A stretch of DNA of 64,000 nucleotides from Paenibacillus sp. HW567 (GTDB taxonomy: Bacteria; Bacillota; Bacilli; Paenibacillales; Paenibacillaceae): contig NZ_KB910518.1 in NCBI RefSeq assembly GCF_000374185.1, forward strand, positions 5,908,886 to 5,972,885. The letters are read 5' to 3'. Shown one piece after another: positions 9,207 to 17,864 of this stretch (position 1 is the first letter of the stretch; each line of letters begins with the position of its first letter). The notes beneath the pieces are model-generated. The model saw only the letters and a list, made by a program, of their open reading frames with translations, did no database searches and was not told the DNA's origin. The translations under genes were made by a program, and so were the position numbers.

Positions 9207-11162
9207 TCAGTAGCTGCGCGCCTTCTCCAGTTGCCCGCGCTTCTGCCCGTAAGCCGCCTGCACCGCTTCGCTGCCGGACACTTCCGGTACCCCGACATGC
9301 CACCAGGCTCCGTAGCCATGAGTCATTGTCTTTGGCAGCACCTTGATGTCGATCAGCGTGGACCGCTCCTGCTTCCGGGCTTCCTCCAAGGCGCTGTAAA
9401 GCTGCTCAGCCGTTGCGGCACGGAAGGTCTTGACCCCATAACCTGCGGCGCTGGCGGCATAGTCGATGCGCATCAGTTCGCCGCTGAGCTGCCCTTCCGG
9501 GCTGCGGTGGCGGAATTCTGTGCCCATGCTGTTCAAGCCTTGTTCCATCTGCAGATTGTTGATGCAGCCGAAGCCTGCATTGTCCAGCAGAATGACGTTG
9601 ATCTTCTTGTTCTCCTGAAGGCTCGTCACCAGCTCCGAATGCAGCATTTGATAGCTGCCGTCGCCTACCAGCGCGTATACCTCCCGTTCGGGTTCCGCCA
9701 GCTTCACGCCGAGCGCTCCGGAGATTTCATAGCCCATGCACGAAAATCCGTATTCCATATGGTAAGTATCCGGCACAGCCGAATTCCACATCCGCTGCAT
9801 ATCGCCCGGCAGGCTGCCTGCGGCCCCAATGACAATGGCATCCTTCGGAATATATTCATTAAGGATTCCTAGTACCCGCGTTTGCGTCAGTGAAGTATTT
9901 AGCGCCGCCGCATATTCAGGGAGCTTCTCATCAAGATGTCCGGCGATTTCAGGTACGAAAGAGCCTTCAATGCTGTCCTCACCCTCATTCCCGGTATACT
10001 CCACACCAGCCAGGCGTTTTCTTTCCGTTTCCCACGCCGCCTTGGCCGATACGATTTCATCCGTATAAGCGGAGCGATAGCCGCGCTCCTCCAGGGCCGC
10101 AGACAGCGCTTTCAGACCTTCGGCGGCATCGCAGACCACGGCGAGCGCATCCAGCTTGGCCGCATGATAAGGAGACGCGTTGATCGTCAGAAACTCTACC
10201 TCAGAATGCGCGAACAGACTCTTCGAGCCTGTGGTAAAATCCGTAAACCGGGTGCCGACACCGATTACCAGATCTGCTTGTGCGGCCAGGCTATTCGCAC
10301 TGCCGTTGCCGGTGACGCCTATGCCGCCGAGGTTGTAGGCGCAGCCGCTTGCCACCGCGCTTTTGCCGGCTTGCGTTTCACCGAACGGAATGGCGAATCG
10401 CTCTGCAAAAGCACGCAAGTCCGCTCCTGCATCCGCATACCGGACTCCGCCCCCGCAGACCAGCAGTGGTCTCTGTTTGCTGGCAATCAGATCAGCCGCC
10501 GCCGAAATTTCATCCGGCCTTGGAAGGCGGGGCGCGACCCGGTGAACGCGCTTGCGGAAGAAATCAAGCGGGTAGTCCCAGGCCTCTCCCTGCACATCCT
10601 GCGGCAGCGCGATTGTAACCGCTCCTGTGTCGGCCTGATCGGTCAGCACACGCATCGCGTTCAGTAGTGCCGTCATCAGTTGCTCCGGCCGGTAAATCCG
10701 GTCCCAATATTTGCTCACAGCCTTGAAAGCATCATTGACCGTAATCGACAGGTTATGGGTATGCTCCATTTGCTGCAGCACCGGATCGGGCTGGCGGGTA
10801 GCGAACGTGTCGCCGGGCAGCAGCAGCACGGGAATCTGATTAGCCGTCGCGGTAGCGGCAGCCGTCAGCATATTGGCCGAGCCCGGCCCCACCGAAGCGG
10901 TGCAGGCCATGATCTGCCGCCTGCGGCTCTGCTTGGCGAAAGCGGTCGCCGCATGAACCATCCCCTGCTCGTTCCGCCCCTGGTAGACCGTCAGCGCTCC
11001 CGAGGCCTCCTGCAGCGCCTGCCCCAAGCCGAGCACATTGCCGTGGCCGAAGACAGTAAATATGCCGTGTACGAACCGCTCCGGCCCGCCGCCAAAGTCC
11101 ACATACTGCTGCTCCAGAAACTTCACCAGTGCCTGCGCCGTCGTTAATCTGATCCTATCCAC
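9207..11162 (-). CDS. iolD: 3D-(3,5/4)-trihydroxycyclohexane-1,2-dione acylhydrolase, ThDP-dependent
   Basis: At 651 residues this matches IolD (about 637-645). The ThDP/metal motif is visible as ALVGDGSYQM followed by NVILLDNAGFGCINN near residues 505-545, and the N-terminal pyrimidine domain contains the GIFTVFGHGNVLG segment. It opens the inositol ring by hydrolysing the dione to 5-deoxy-D-glucuronate. I use the GTG at 11162, which has AGGAGG 7 bases before it and gives the start MDRIRLTTAQALV. It lies 21 bp after iolA and 91 bp before iolE in one transcription unit. Confidence 0.96.
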   Translation of the reverse strand: MDRIRLTTAQALVKFLEQQYVDFGGGPERFVHGIFTVFGHGNVLGLGQALQEASGALTVYQGRNEQGMVHAATAFAKQSRRRQIMACTASVGPGSANMLTAAATATANQIPVLLLPGDTFATRQPDPVLQQMEHTHNLSITVNDAFKAVSKYWDRIYRPEQLMTALLNAMRVLTDQADTGAVTIALPQDVQGEAWDYPLDFFRKRVHRVAPRLPRPDEISAAADLIASKQRPLLVCGGGVRYADAGADLRAFAERFAIPFGETQAGKSAVASGCAYNLGGIGVTGNGSANSLAAQADLVIGVGTRFTDFTTGSKSLFAHSEVEFLTINASPYHAAKLDALAVVCDAAEGLKALSAALEERGYRSAYTDEIVSAKAAWETERKRLAGVEYTGNEGEDSIEGSFVPEIAGHLDEKLPEYAAALNTSLTQTRVLGILNEYIPKDAIVIGAAGSLPGDMQRMWNSAVPDTYHMEYGFSCMGYEISGALGVKLAEPEREVYALVGDGSYQMLHSELVTSLQENKKINVILLDNAGFGCINNLQMEQGLNSMGTEFRHRSPEGQLSGELMRIDYAASAAGYGVKTFRAATAEQLYSALEEARKQERSTLIDIKVLPKTMTHGYGAWWHVGVPEVSGSEAVQAAYGQKRGQLEKARSY

Positions 11163-11183
11163 ATGAACTCCTCCTTCCTCACC

Positions 11184-12644
11184 TTACTGCCAGCGGGCAG
11201 TGACAACTTTTTTGCGTGTATAAAATTCAACCCCGTCGCTTCCATTCGCATGAAGATCGCCGTAGAAGGAATCCTTCCAGCCGGAGAAGGGGAAGAAGGC
11301 CATCGGTGCCGGTACGCCGACATTCACACCAAGCATGCCTGACTCGATATGCTCCCGGAAATAACGCACCTTGCCGCCGTCGTTCGTAAAGATGCAAGCA
11401 CCATTGGCAAACCGCGACGCATTGGCAATCTCAACGCCCTCTTCCACATCCTTGACGCGAATTACCGATAGAACAGGCGCGAAGATTTCCTCCTGCCAGA
11501 TTTTCATGGCTTGGGTCACCCCGTCAAACACCGTCGGTCCAATAAAATAACCCTGTCCCTGCACAGTGGCGTCCGCCCGGCCGTCCCTGAGCAATTTTGC
11601 CCCCTCAGCCACGCCCTGTTCAATATAAGCCGCCGTTCTGTCCTTATGGCCTTGACGGATAACCGGTCCAAGGAATGTGCCGTCTTCCAGGCCGTTGCCG
11701 ATCTTCATCCGGTCGCATTCACGCAGCAGGATCGAGATCAGCTCATCCGCTACCTCTTCCTGCACCGTTACCACGGAGCAGGCCATGCAGCGTTCCCCGG
11801 CAGAGCCGAAGGCTGCGTTAACAATCTGCGTTGCTGAAGCCTCAAGGTTCGCGTCCGCCAGCACGATGGAATGGTTCTTCGCTCCTGCGAGAGCCTGGAC
11901 TCTTTTCAAATTCGCAGTTCCCTTCTTGTACACATATTCGGCCACCGGCTGCGAGCCAACAAAGGAAATCGCCTTCACATCGGGATGCTCCAGCAGGCCG
12001 TTGACCACATCATGCGCACCGTTCACCACATTGAGCACACCCTTCGGCAGCCCAGCCTCCTCCAGCAGCTCCGCAAGACGCGCCGCCAGCAGCGGTGTCC
12101 GTTCAGAGGGCTTCAGCACAAAGGTGTTGCCGCAGGCAATCGCGAGCGGGAACATCCAGCAAGGCACCATCATCGGAAAATTAAACGGCGTGATGCCGCC
12201 AACCACACCGATAGGGTAGCGGTACATCCCGGACTCAATGCCTGTCGCGATGTCCGGCAGTTGTCTGCCCATCATCAGCGTCGGCGCACCGGTTGCGAAT
12301 TCCACACACTCTATGCCGCGCTGCACCTCGCCGTAAGCTTCCTTGAAGCTTTTGCCATTCTCCAGCGTAATGGTCTTGGCCAGTTCATCCCAATGGTCCA
12401 CCAAAAGCTGCTGATATTTGAACAATATGCGCGCTCTGCGCGGCACCGGCGTCTTGGACCATCCTTCAAAAGCCGCTTTCGCCGCCCTCACCGCCCGGTC
12501 CACATCGTCTTTGCCCGACAGCGGCACTCTTGCCAGCTCCTCACCCGAAGCCGGATTATACACCGCCTCCGTAAGCGCCGTAGCCGCTGCCACCCATTGC
12601 CCGTCAATATAGTTGTTCAGCACTTGTACCGTCTGCTGCCCCAT
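11184..12644 (-). CDS. iolA: Methylmalonate-semialdehyde / malonate-semialdehyde dehydrogenase (CoA-acylating)
   Basis: The 486-residue protein is an aldehyde dehydrogenase of the MmsA/IolA class. The catalytic Cys is in FGSAGERCMACS near residue 285, the cofactor loop is AISFVGSQPVAEYV, and ALAGAKNHSIVLADAN is diagnostic of MmsA rather than general ALDHs. It oxidises malonate semialdehyde, the end product of the inositol pathway, to acetyl-CoA. The ATG at 12644 is preferred because AAGGAG lies 8 bases upstream; the GTG three codons earlier is too close to that site. It sits between iolC and iolD in the operon. Confidence 0.95.
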   Translation of the reverse strand: MGQQTVQVLNNYIDGQWVAAATALTEAVYNPASGEELARVPLSGKDDVDRAVRAAKAAFEGWSKTPVPRRARILFKYQQLLVDHWDELAKTITLENGKSFKEAYGEVQRGIECVEFATGAPTLMMGRQLPDIATGIESGMYRYPIGVVGGITPFNFPMMVPCWMFPLAIACGNTFVLKPSERTPLLAARLAELLEEAGLPKGVLNVVNGAHDVVNGLLEHPDVKAISFVGSQPVAEYVYKKGTANLKRVQALAGAKNHSIVLADANLEASATQIVNAAFGSAGERCMACSVVTVQEEVADELISILLRECDRMKIGNGLEDGTFLGPVIRQGHKDRTAAYIEQGVAEGAKLLRDGRADATVQGQGYFIGPTVFDGVTQAMKIWQEEIFAPVLSVIRVKDVEEGVEIANASRFANGACIFTNDGGKVRYFREHIESGMLGVNVGVPAPMAFFPFSGWKDSFYGDLHANGSDGVEFYTRKKVVTARWQ

Positions 12645-12739
12645 CCTGTCCACTCCTTTAGCTCTAATGTTGTGTTGCTGCTTATGTGTCGCTGCCGACT
12701 GTGCAATCAGAGTTTGCCTTCTCCGACCCGCACCTTTTC

Positions 12740-13750
12740 TTACTCCGCGCCTGAAGCGATTTCCTCATTGGTGCTTAAAAATGTGTCCAATTCCTCCAAA
12801 GTCGGCATGGCATCCGAGCAGCTATGCCGGGAAATGACGATGGAGGCCGACGCGCTGCCGCGCCGCATAGCCTCGCTGACGCTGTCGCCCCGCATCAGAC
12901 TGTGGATGAAAGCCGAGGCATAAGAATCCCCGGCGCCAAACGTCTTCAGTACCTTGGCGGGAAAAATACCGCTGCGGTGCTTCTGCCCGTCCGCCGTGTA
13001 GGAGATGGAGCCGCTGCCGCCATGCTTGATCACAACCAGCTTCGCCCGGTGCGAGAACCAGCGGCTGGCGGTTGCCTCATCGTCTGCGCCAGTCACATTG
13101 TACAGATTCTCCATCATATCGAATTCCTCACGGGTACCGATGATGCAGTCGCATTTCTCTGCAGCCAGATTATAATAAACCGCCGTTTCTGCGGCTGATT
13201 TCCAGGTATAAGGGCGGTAATCCAGATCAAAAAATACAGTGACATTATGCTTGCGGGCAAATTCCAGCGCCAGAAATACCGCTTCGCGGGAGGGGCTTTG
13301 TGCAAGGGCAGTGCCCGAGATCAGCAGCGCTTTAGATTTCCGAATGTAATCCTCCGAAATTTCATTCGTATCCAGCAGCAGATCCGCCACATGGTCGCGG
13401 TACATCAGGATACTGCATTCCTGAGGGCTCTTGATTTCAGTAAACGCAAGCCCTGTCACCGCACCGGTCCGGTCAACGGCCACCTGGCTGTCGTCAATGC
13501 CATTCTTCTGCAGATAGGTGCGGATAAAGCGGCCCATCTGATCATCGGCAATTTTGCCGATGAAGCCGGTGCGCATGCCCAGCCGCGCCGTGCCGATTAC
13601 AATATTGGCAGGAGAGCCGCCGACATATTTGGTGAACGTCATCGTCTCTTCCATAGGTCTTCCGGTTTCATTGGCATTGAGGTCAATACAGAGCCTGCCG
13701 ACGGCGATTAAATCCAGCGGCCGGGCAGGATCAAACTGTAAACCGTTCAT
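12740..13750 (-). CDS. iolC: 5-dehydro-2-deoxygluconokinase (PfkB family)
   Basis: This 336-residue PfkB sugar kinase shows the N-terminal motif TKYVGGSPANIVIG and the C-terminal catalytic motif KTFGAGDSYASAF, with the Asp as general base. Its length fits IolC (about 325). It phosphorylates 2-deoxy-5-keto-D-gluconate, product of IolB. It is the first gene of the C-A-D-E unit, with an AAGGAGG site 7-8 bases ahead of its ATG. About 160 bp upstream lie a sigma-A-type promoter and a LacI-type operator. No aldolase (iolJ) gene is in the window. Confidence 0.95.
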   Translation of the reverse strand: MNGLQFDPARPLDLIAVGRLCIDLNANETGRPMEETMTFTKYVGGSPANIVIGTARLGMRTGFIGKIADDQMGRFIRTYLQKNGIDDSQVAVDRTGAVTGLAFTEIKSPQECSILMYRDHVADLLLDTNEISEDYIRKSKALLISGTALAQSPSREAVFLALEFARKHNVTVFFDLDYRPYTWKSAAETAVYYNLAAEKCDCIIGTREEFDMMENLYNVTGADDEATASRWFSHRAKLVVIKHGGSGSISYTADGQKHRSGIFPAKVLKTFGAGDSYASAFIHSLMRGDSVSEAMRRGSASASIVISRHSCSDAMPTLEELDTFLSTNEEIASGAE

Positions 13751-13909
13751 AGTGACGCCTCCTTGAAAAGTTCCGAGAAAAGGATAAATCGGGAAGAATG
13801 GAGCGAAATGAAGAATTGAATTGAATTGAAATCGGCTAATGAATTAACTGAAAGGCAATGGTGAGAAAACTCCTGTGCATTTTTGAGAAAATAAACATCA
13901 TTGGGGGAG

Positions 13910-13924
13910 GGTAAGCGCTTAACC
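13910..13924 (-). promoter_or_regulatory. LacI-type operator upstream of iolC
   Basis: GGTAAGCGCTTAACC is an almost perfect palindrome with the CG-centred core AAGCGCTT typical of LacI-family sites. It lies 14 bp downstream of the -10 box, a position suited to repression. A nearly identical site stands before iolG (17837-17853). The LacI-family gene at 14112-15122 is the obvious candidate to bind both. Confidence 0.75.
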
Positions 13925-13938
13925 TAATTTTCTCTTTA

Positions 13939-13967
13939 AGTATAGGTTAGAAGTTCAGGTTTGGCAA
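13939..13967 (-). promoter_or_regulatory. Sigma-A promoter of iolCADE
   Basis: Minus strand: TTGCCA (13962-13967), a 17-bp spacer, then TATACT (13939-13944). Spacing and boxes fit sigma-A well. Transcription would begin near 13932, just before the operator. Confidence 0.72.
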
Positions 13968-13975
13968 TCCTAAAT

Positions 13976-13989
13976 TTAAAGCGCTGTCA
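13976..13989 (-). promoter_or_regulatory. Probable CcpA cre site of iolCADE
   Basis: TTAAAGCGCTGTCA matches the cre consensus TGWAANCGNTNWCA at 13 of 14 positions. It ends 8 bp upstream of the -35 box, so CcpA could modulate the iol promoter. The iol-specific LacI protein might also bind here because the cores are alike. Confidence 0.5.
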
Positions 13990-14020
13990 TAATTGTTCCT
14001 CCTCTACCTTCAAAGAAACG

Positions 14021-14060
14021 CAAAAGGCCTGCCCTCCGCTGCAAAGCGGGAGACAGGCCA
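14021..14060 (-). terminator. Terminator of the lacI-type regulator gene
   Basis: On the minus strand an imperfect stem (GGCCTG arms with an inner CCGCT/AGCGG pairing, 14026-14059) is followed by TTTTGCGTTTC. It lies about 55 bp after the regulator stop codon. Confidence 0.75.
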
Positions 14061-14111
14061 GCGGATATGAGGGGGAACACCGCCTGAATTAGGCGCAGTT
14101 CCCTTGCTTTT

Positions 14112-15122
14112 TTAACCCGGCACCGGGCCTGTGGAATGACGGACAACCAGCTCGGGCATCAGCATAATTTTGCGCTTCGGACTATCCGGGTTGTCGATGG
14201 ATTGGTTCAGCAGAATCATGGCTTGCTCCGTCATCTCGCGCAGGGGCTGGGCAATGCTGGTTAAGGCGGGATGGCAAATCTCGGCCAGCATCGTATTGTC
14301 AAAGCCCACTACAGACAGATCGCGGGGAATGGACAACCCTGCGGTGCGCGCCTCCTTCAATACCCCGATAGCAAGCAAATCGTTGCAGGCGAACACCGCT
14401 GTCGGCCGCTCTGCCTCCGTCTGGCCCAGCATCGCCGCAGCCGCTTTCCGGCCGTTCTCCAGTGTGGCCGAGGTATGCGTGATATTCGCCGGGTTGTCAA
14501 ACGGTACACCCGCCGCCTTCAACGCATCCAGGAACCCTTCAGCACGCAGCTTGCTCCCCGGCAAATTGTCGGAGATAATGCCCAATTTGCGATGTCCCAA
14601 GGACAGCAAGTATTCCGTCGCCTGATAGCCGCCTTTATAATCATCCACTGTGACAGAGTTGCTCTCTATCATACGGATATCAGCCGAGAACAGCACAAGC
14701 GGCACATGATCAGCCAGCAGACGGCGGATCATGTCCGGGTTCCCGGTATGAGAGGCAATGATTAGGCCGTCCACCCGTTTGCGCAGGAGCAGCGAGATGT
14801 ACCTGGCCGCCTTCTCATCGTTACGGTCCGTGCTGCACACGATCAAGTCGCTCCCTTGTTCCTGGGCATAATCCTCAATGCTGCGCGCCGCCTCCGCAAA
14901 AAAGGGATTGGCGATATCGGGAATCATCAGTCCAATCGTTCCTGTCCGGCGGCTCGTCAGCGCAGAGGCCACCAGACTTGGCTGGTAGTTCAGCTCCTCC
15001 ATGATACGGCCCACCTTCTGCCGTGTCTTGTCGCTGATCCTCCCGCTCTTGTTCAGCACCTTGGACACCGTAGCGATGGAGACTCCCGCTTCCCGTGCCA
15101 CATCATATATCGTAGGTTTCAT
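14112..15122 (-). CDS. LacI-family transcriptional regulator, probable regulator of the iol genes
   Basis: The 336-residue protein has an N-terminal LacI helix-turn-helix (TIYDVAREAGVSIATVSKVLN, residues 3-23) with the hinge helix near residue 50, followed by a periplasmic-binding-protein-like effector domain (about 60-330). It ends VVRHSTGPVPG. It lies between the two iol units, and both carry the same LacI-type palindrome next to their promoters. Bacillus subtilis controls iol genes with the DeoR-type IolR, so a LacI-type regulator here would be a replacement. The effector could be an inositol-derived phosphate or inositol itself; that is inference. AAAGGCGGG precedes the ATG but at long spacing, so translation may be modest. 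Confidence 0.9.
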   Translation of the reverse strand: MKPTIYDVAREAGVSIATVSKVLNKSGRISDKTRQKVGRIMEELNYQPSLVASALTSRRTGTIGLMIPDIANPFFAEAARSIEDYAQEQGSDLIVCSTDRNDEKAARYISLLLRKRVDGLIIASHTGNPDMIRRLLADHVPLVLFSADIRMIESNSVTVDDYKGGYQATEYLLSLGHRKLGIISDNLPGSKLRAEGFLDALKAAGVPFDNPANITHTSATLENGRKAAAAMLGQTEAERPTAVFACNDLLAIGVLKEARTAGLSIPRDLSVVGFDNTMLAEICHPALTSIAQPLREMTEQAMILLNQSIDNPDSPKRKIMLMPELVVRHSTGPVPG

Positions 15123-15271
15123 CGTGTAAGCCCGCCTTTGCGTTCATGCAATCTTATACCTCGATTATAGGGAACTCGCCATACGGTGTCTATGAAGCCG
15201 CGCCGGGGAGTTGTCCAAAGCTAAGAACAGGGAAAACAAGACTACCCGGGGAGTTGGTTAGTTTAATCTGA
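15123..15271. other. Upstream region of the lacI-type regulator
   Basis: About 150 bp of non-coding sequence between the regulator start and the repeat array. It should contain the regulator promoter. Its last 45 bp resemble decayed repeat spacer (CCCGGGGAGTTG appears near 15246 and a similar CGGGGAGTTG near 15203), so the array may once have been longer. Confidence 0.4.
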
Positions 15272-15720
15272 AACAACGGCAGAATTACCGTTGTTAGAGC
15301 ATGACTGCCCTGGGTGGCCTGTAACAACGGCAGAATTGCCGTTGTTAGAGCATGACTTCCCCGGGCGGCCTGAAACAACGGCAGAATTGCCGTTGTTAGA
15401 GCAAGACTGCCCCGGGTGGCCTGTAACAACGGCAGAATTGCCGTTGTTAGAATAAGACTGCCCCGGGTGGTTTGTAACAACGGCAGAATTGCCGTTGTTA
15501 GAGCAAGTTTGCCCGGGCGGCCTGAAACAACGGCAGAATTACCGCTGTTAGAGCATGACTTCCCCGGGCGGCCTGTAACAACGGCAGAATTGCCGTTGTT
15601 ACAGCAAGACTTCTCCGGGCGGCCTGTAACAACGGCAGAATTGCCGTTGTTGGAGCAAGACTTCCCGGGCGGCCTGAAACAACGGCAGAATTGCCGCTGT
15701 TAGAGCAAGACTTCCCCCCC
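15272..15720. repeat. Array of nine 51-bp tandem repeats, each with a hairpin
   Basis: Nine near-identical units begin at 15272, 15323, 15374, 15425, 15476, 15526, 15577, 15628 and 15678, giving a period of 51 bp with two 50-bp steps. Each unit has 10-bp inverted arms AACAACGGCA and TGCCGTTGTT around a GAAT loop, then a GC-rich spacer containing CCCGGG and GGCCTG. Six units keep perfect arms; units 1, 6 and 9 have one or two arm changes that are not compensated. The period is divisible by three, so artificial open frames with peptide repeats appear on both strands, but they lack ribosome binding sites. The array lies between the iolB terminator and the lacI start. Confidence 0.95.
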
Positions 15721-15852
15721 TCACTTACCTGGCAAATAGGACTAACGCTTCCAAAGCGATTATTTCCCGAAACTTTGAGTACAGGGGCTCAATAATTCGT
15801 AAGCGAGCACCTGCTTGCTTGGAGCTTATCTTTGTAACCCGAATTCTGCGCA

Positions 15853-15886
15853 AAGAGGGGCCTCCCCCATACCGGAAGCCCCCCTT
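15853..15886 (-). terminator. Terminator of the iolGB unit
   Basis: On the minus strand AAGGGGGGCTTCC pairs with GGAGGCCCCTCTT around a short loop and is followed by a T-containing tail. It starts 15 bp after the iolB stop codon. Confidence 0.75.
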
Positions 15887-15900
15887 GTGTCTACCCTTGA

Positions 15901-16731
15901 TTATTCCCGCTTGTCCGGGCGGTGCTGCTGCGCCCCGAACAGCCACTCATGATCCGGGTCGTTATGGAAGACCCAGGTACGGACCGGTCCTGCCATCACG
16001 TTAAGATAATAAGAATCATAACCCGGCGGCGCGGATACCGGATGATAGCCTTCCGGAACGAGCACAATGCTGCGGTCCGCCACGGCCATCGTCTCGTCAA
16101 GGCTTCTGTCGTCATTGTACACCCGCTGCACTACAAAGCCGTGGGCGGGATTTACCCGGTGATAGTACGTCTCTTCCAGGTAGGACTCTGCCGGCAGATT
16201 GTCCTGGTCATGCTTGTGCGGAGGATAGCTGGACCAGTTGCCGCCGCCCGTGCGCACCTCAACGACCAGCAGGCTCTCGGCTTCACTCTGCTCAGGAAGG
16301 ATGTTGACCACCCGGCGCGACATGCTGCCGGAGCCTCGGTCTTCGGCCACAGCGTCGGACGGAGTGATCAGCCGCGGGGCATATTTGCCCGTTGCCGGTG
16401 CAAGACAGACGGCAAGCTCCAGCTCTGTCAGCGCGCTAACCTCATATTGCCCTCCCGCTGGAACGTACACCGCATACGGCGGCACATCCTCGAACACAGA
16501 CATGCGCCCGCCGATCCCAGCGAAAAGTATACCGTCTACCTTTACGTCTGCCTTGCCCGCCAGCAGCACCAGGCAGACTTCATTCCCTTCCGCGCTGCGG
16601 CTCAGAATGTCCCCAGCCTGTAGCTGATATACTTCAAAACCTACATATTTCCATCCGGCGGTCTCCTTGCTTACAGCCGCCACCAGTCCATCCTTACCAG
16701 GCGCTCCCGCCTTAATGACTAAATCGGGCAT
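15901..16731 (-). CDS. iolB: 5-deoxy-glucuronate isomerase
   Basis: The 276-residue protein has the double cupin pattern of IolB. Diagnostic segments include SSYPPHKHDQDNLP with the metal-binding His and Glu residues near 170-190, EETYYHRVNPAHGFVVQRVY, and the C-terminal VPEGYHPVSAPPGYDSYYLNVMAGP. It converts 5-deoxy-D-glucuronate to 2-deoxy-5-keto-D-gluconate. The ATG at 16731 has AGGAGG 9 bases upstream; the GTG two codons earlier sits only 3 bases from it. It follows iolG by about 65 bp in a separate transcription unit from iolCADE. Confidence 0.95.
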   Translation of the reverse strand: MPDLVIKAGAPGKDGLVAAVSKETAGWKYVGFEVYQLQAGDILSRSAEGNEVCLVLLAGKADVKVDGILFAGIGGRMSVFEDVPPYAVYVPAGGQYEVSALTELELAVCLAPATGKYAPRLITPSDAVAEDRGSGSMSRRVVNILPEQSEAESLLVVEVRTGGGNWSSYPPHKHDQDNLPAESYLEETYYHRVNPAHGFVVQRVYNDDRSLDETMAVADRSIVLVPEGYHPVSAPPGYDSYYLNVMAGPVRTWVFHNDPDHEWLFGAQQHRPDKRE

Positions 16732-16796
16732 CTTCACCGGCCTCCTCTGCCTTTATATGTGCATCCGCTTACAAAACCGTGTTGCCGGCGTTATTC

Positions 16797-17816
16797 CTAT
16801 ATGGCACCATGAGAGAGCTTGACCGGAAGCCCGGTACGGTGCGATTCCTTTGCCGCTTCGGCAAGGCGTTCCGCCTGCTGCCCGTCAATACCGCTGCAAA
16901 TGATTGGCTCCTGCAAGCGAACCGCCTGGGCAAACGCGGCCACCTCATCCGTGAAGGCCTGGTTATACCGCTCCAGGAAGAAATGCAGCGGCTGATCACG
17001 CGTGACCGATGCCGCAGTGGAAACCTCCACCGTAGTCGGACGGCAGTTGTCGGCGGTTGCCGATCCGTGGGAGCCGAACACCTCCACCCGCTGATCATAG
17101 CCGTAGACGGCCTTCCGGCTGTTATCAATCACACAGATCGCGCCGCTGGCGAAGGTCAGCGTAATTACAGCCGTGTCCACATCTTCACAGCGTCCGAACA
17201 TCGGATCGACCAGATTGGCGCCACGGGTGTACACTTCAATCACTTCCTCGCCCATCAGGTAACGGGCCATATCAAAATCGTGAATCGTCATATCCATGAA
17301 CATTCCGCCGGAAGAGAGGACATAAGCCTCGCCCGGAGGCTGCGGATCACGCGACGTGATCTTCACAACGTGCGGCTTGCCCAGTTCACCTGACTGAACC
17401 AGTTGCTTAAGCTTGCGGAAGCTCGGGTCCATCCGGCGGTTGAAGCCAACCTGAAGCAATACGCCCTCTTCCTTAACAATCTTCAGCGCACGGCTGGTCT
17501 GTGCGGATGACAGGCTGATCGGCTTCTCGCAGAAAATATTCTTTTTGGCACGGGCAGCCTTCTCAATCCAGGTGGCATGAGTATCCGTCGGCGTGCAGAT
17601 GAACACCGCTTCGATCTCAGGGTCATTCAGCAGGTCTTCCCCATTCACAAATACGGAGCCCAGGTTCCGGCTCTCCGCCCAGGCCAGCAATTCCTCGCCT
17701 ACTACAGCCTCAGCGATTGATTTTAATTTAAAAGACGGCATCACACGCAGATTGTCCGCATGAAGACGGCCAATTCTGCCTGCGCCGATGATGCCTACTA
17801 CGATTGGCTTTACCAT
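16797..17816 (-). CDS. iolG: myo-Inositol 2-dehydrogenase (Gfo/Idh/MocA family)
   Basis: The 339-residue NAD-dependent oxidoreductase has the Rossmann motif GIIGAGRIGRLHADNL at the N-terminus, the conserved FCEKPISLS (catalytic Lys of the family EKP motif) near residue 95, and FMDMTIHDFDMARYL near residue 173 with the His/Asp pair that acts on the inositol ring. Length fits IolG (about 344). It oxidises myo-inositol to scyllo-inosose, the first pathway step. AAGGAGG precedes the ATG. It opens the G-B unit, with its own promoter and operator upstream. A related scyllo-inositol dehydrogenase is the main alternative, but the iolB neighbour favours IolG. Confidence 0.92.
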   Translation of the reverse strand: MVKPIVVGIIGAGRIGRLHADNLRVMPSFKLKSIAEAVVGEELLAWAESRNLGSVFVNGEDLLNDPEIEAVFICTPTDTHATWIEKAARAKKNIFCEKPISLSSAQTSRALKIVKEEGVLLQVGFNRRMDPSFRKLKQLVQSGELGKPHVVKITSRDPQPPGEAYVLSSGGMFMDMTIHDFDMARYLMGEEVIEVYTRGANLVDPMFGRCEDVDTAVITLTFASGAICVIDNSRKAVYGYDQRVEVFGSHGSATADNCRPTTVEVSTAASVTRDQPLHFFLERYNQAFTDEVAAFAQAVRLQEPIICSGIDGQQAERLAEAAKESHRTGLPVKLSHGAI

Positions 17817-17836
17817 GTTCGCTTATCCTCCTTGGA

Positions 17837-17853
17837 GGGTAAGCGCTTAACCC
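17837..17853 (-). promoter_or_regulatory. LacI-type operator upstream of iolG
   Basis: GGGTAAGCGCTTAACCC shares 15 consecutive bases with the iolC operator and lies 11 bp downstream of the -10 box, just before the ribosome binding site. The same regulator probably binds both. Confidence 0.75.
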
Positions 17854-17864
17854 TTCCCGAGATC

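Larger units (their letters stand above)
13751..14020 (-). promoter_or_regulatory. iolCADE control region and untranslated leader
   Basis: This non-coding stretch between iolC and the lacI terminator holds, going downstream on the minus strand, a cre-like site, a promoter, a LacI-type operator and a leader of about 180 nt. The leader contains direct AATTGAATTG repeats around 13812-13830 of unknown meaning. I see no gene in it. Confidence 0.6.

Noticed and set aside
15190..15703. Open frames on both strands encoding 17-residue peptide repeats across the hairpin array
   Set aside because: They exist only because the repeat period is a multiple of three. There is no ribosome binding site and the unit structure is palindromic DNA, not protein.
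15272..15720. CRISPR array
   Set aside because: The spacers are as conserved as the repeats, and there are no cas genes. This is a plain tandem repeat.
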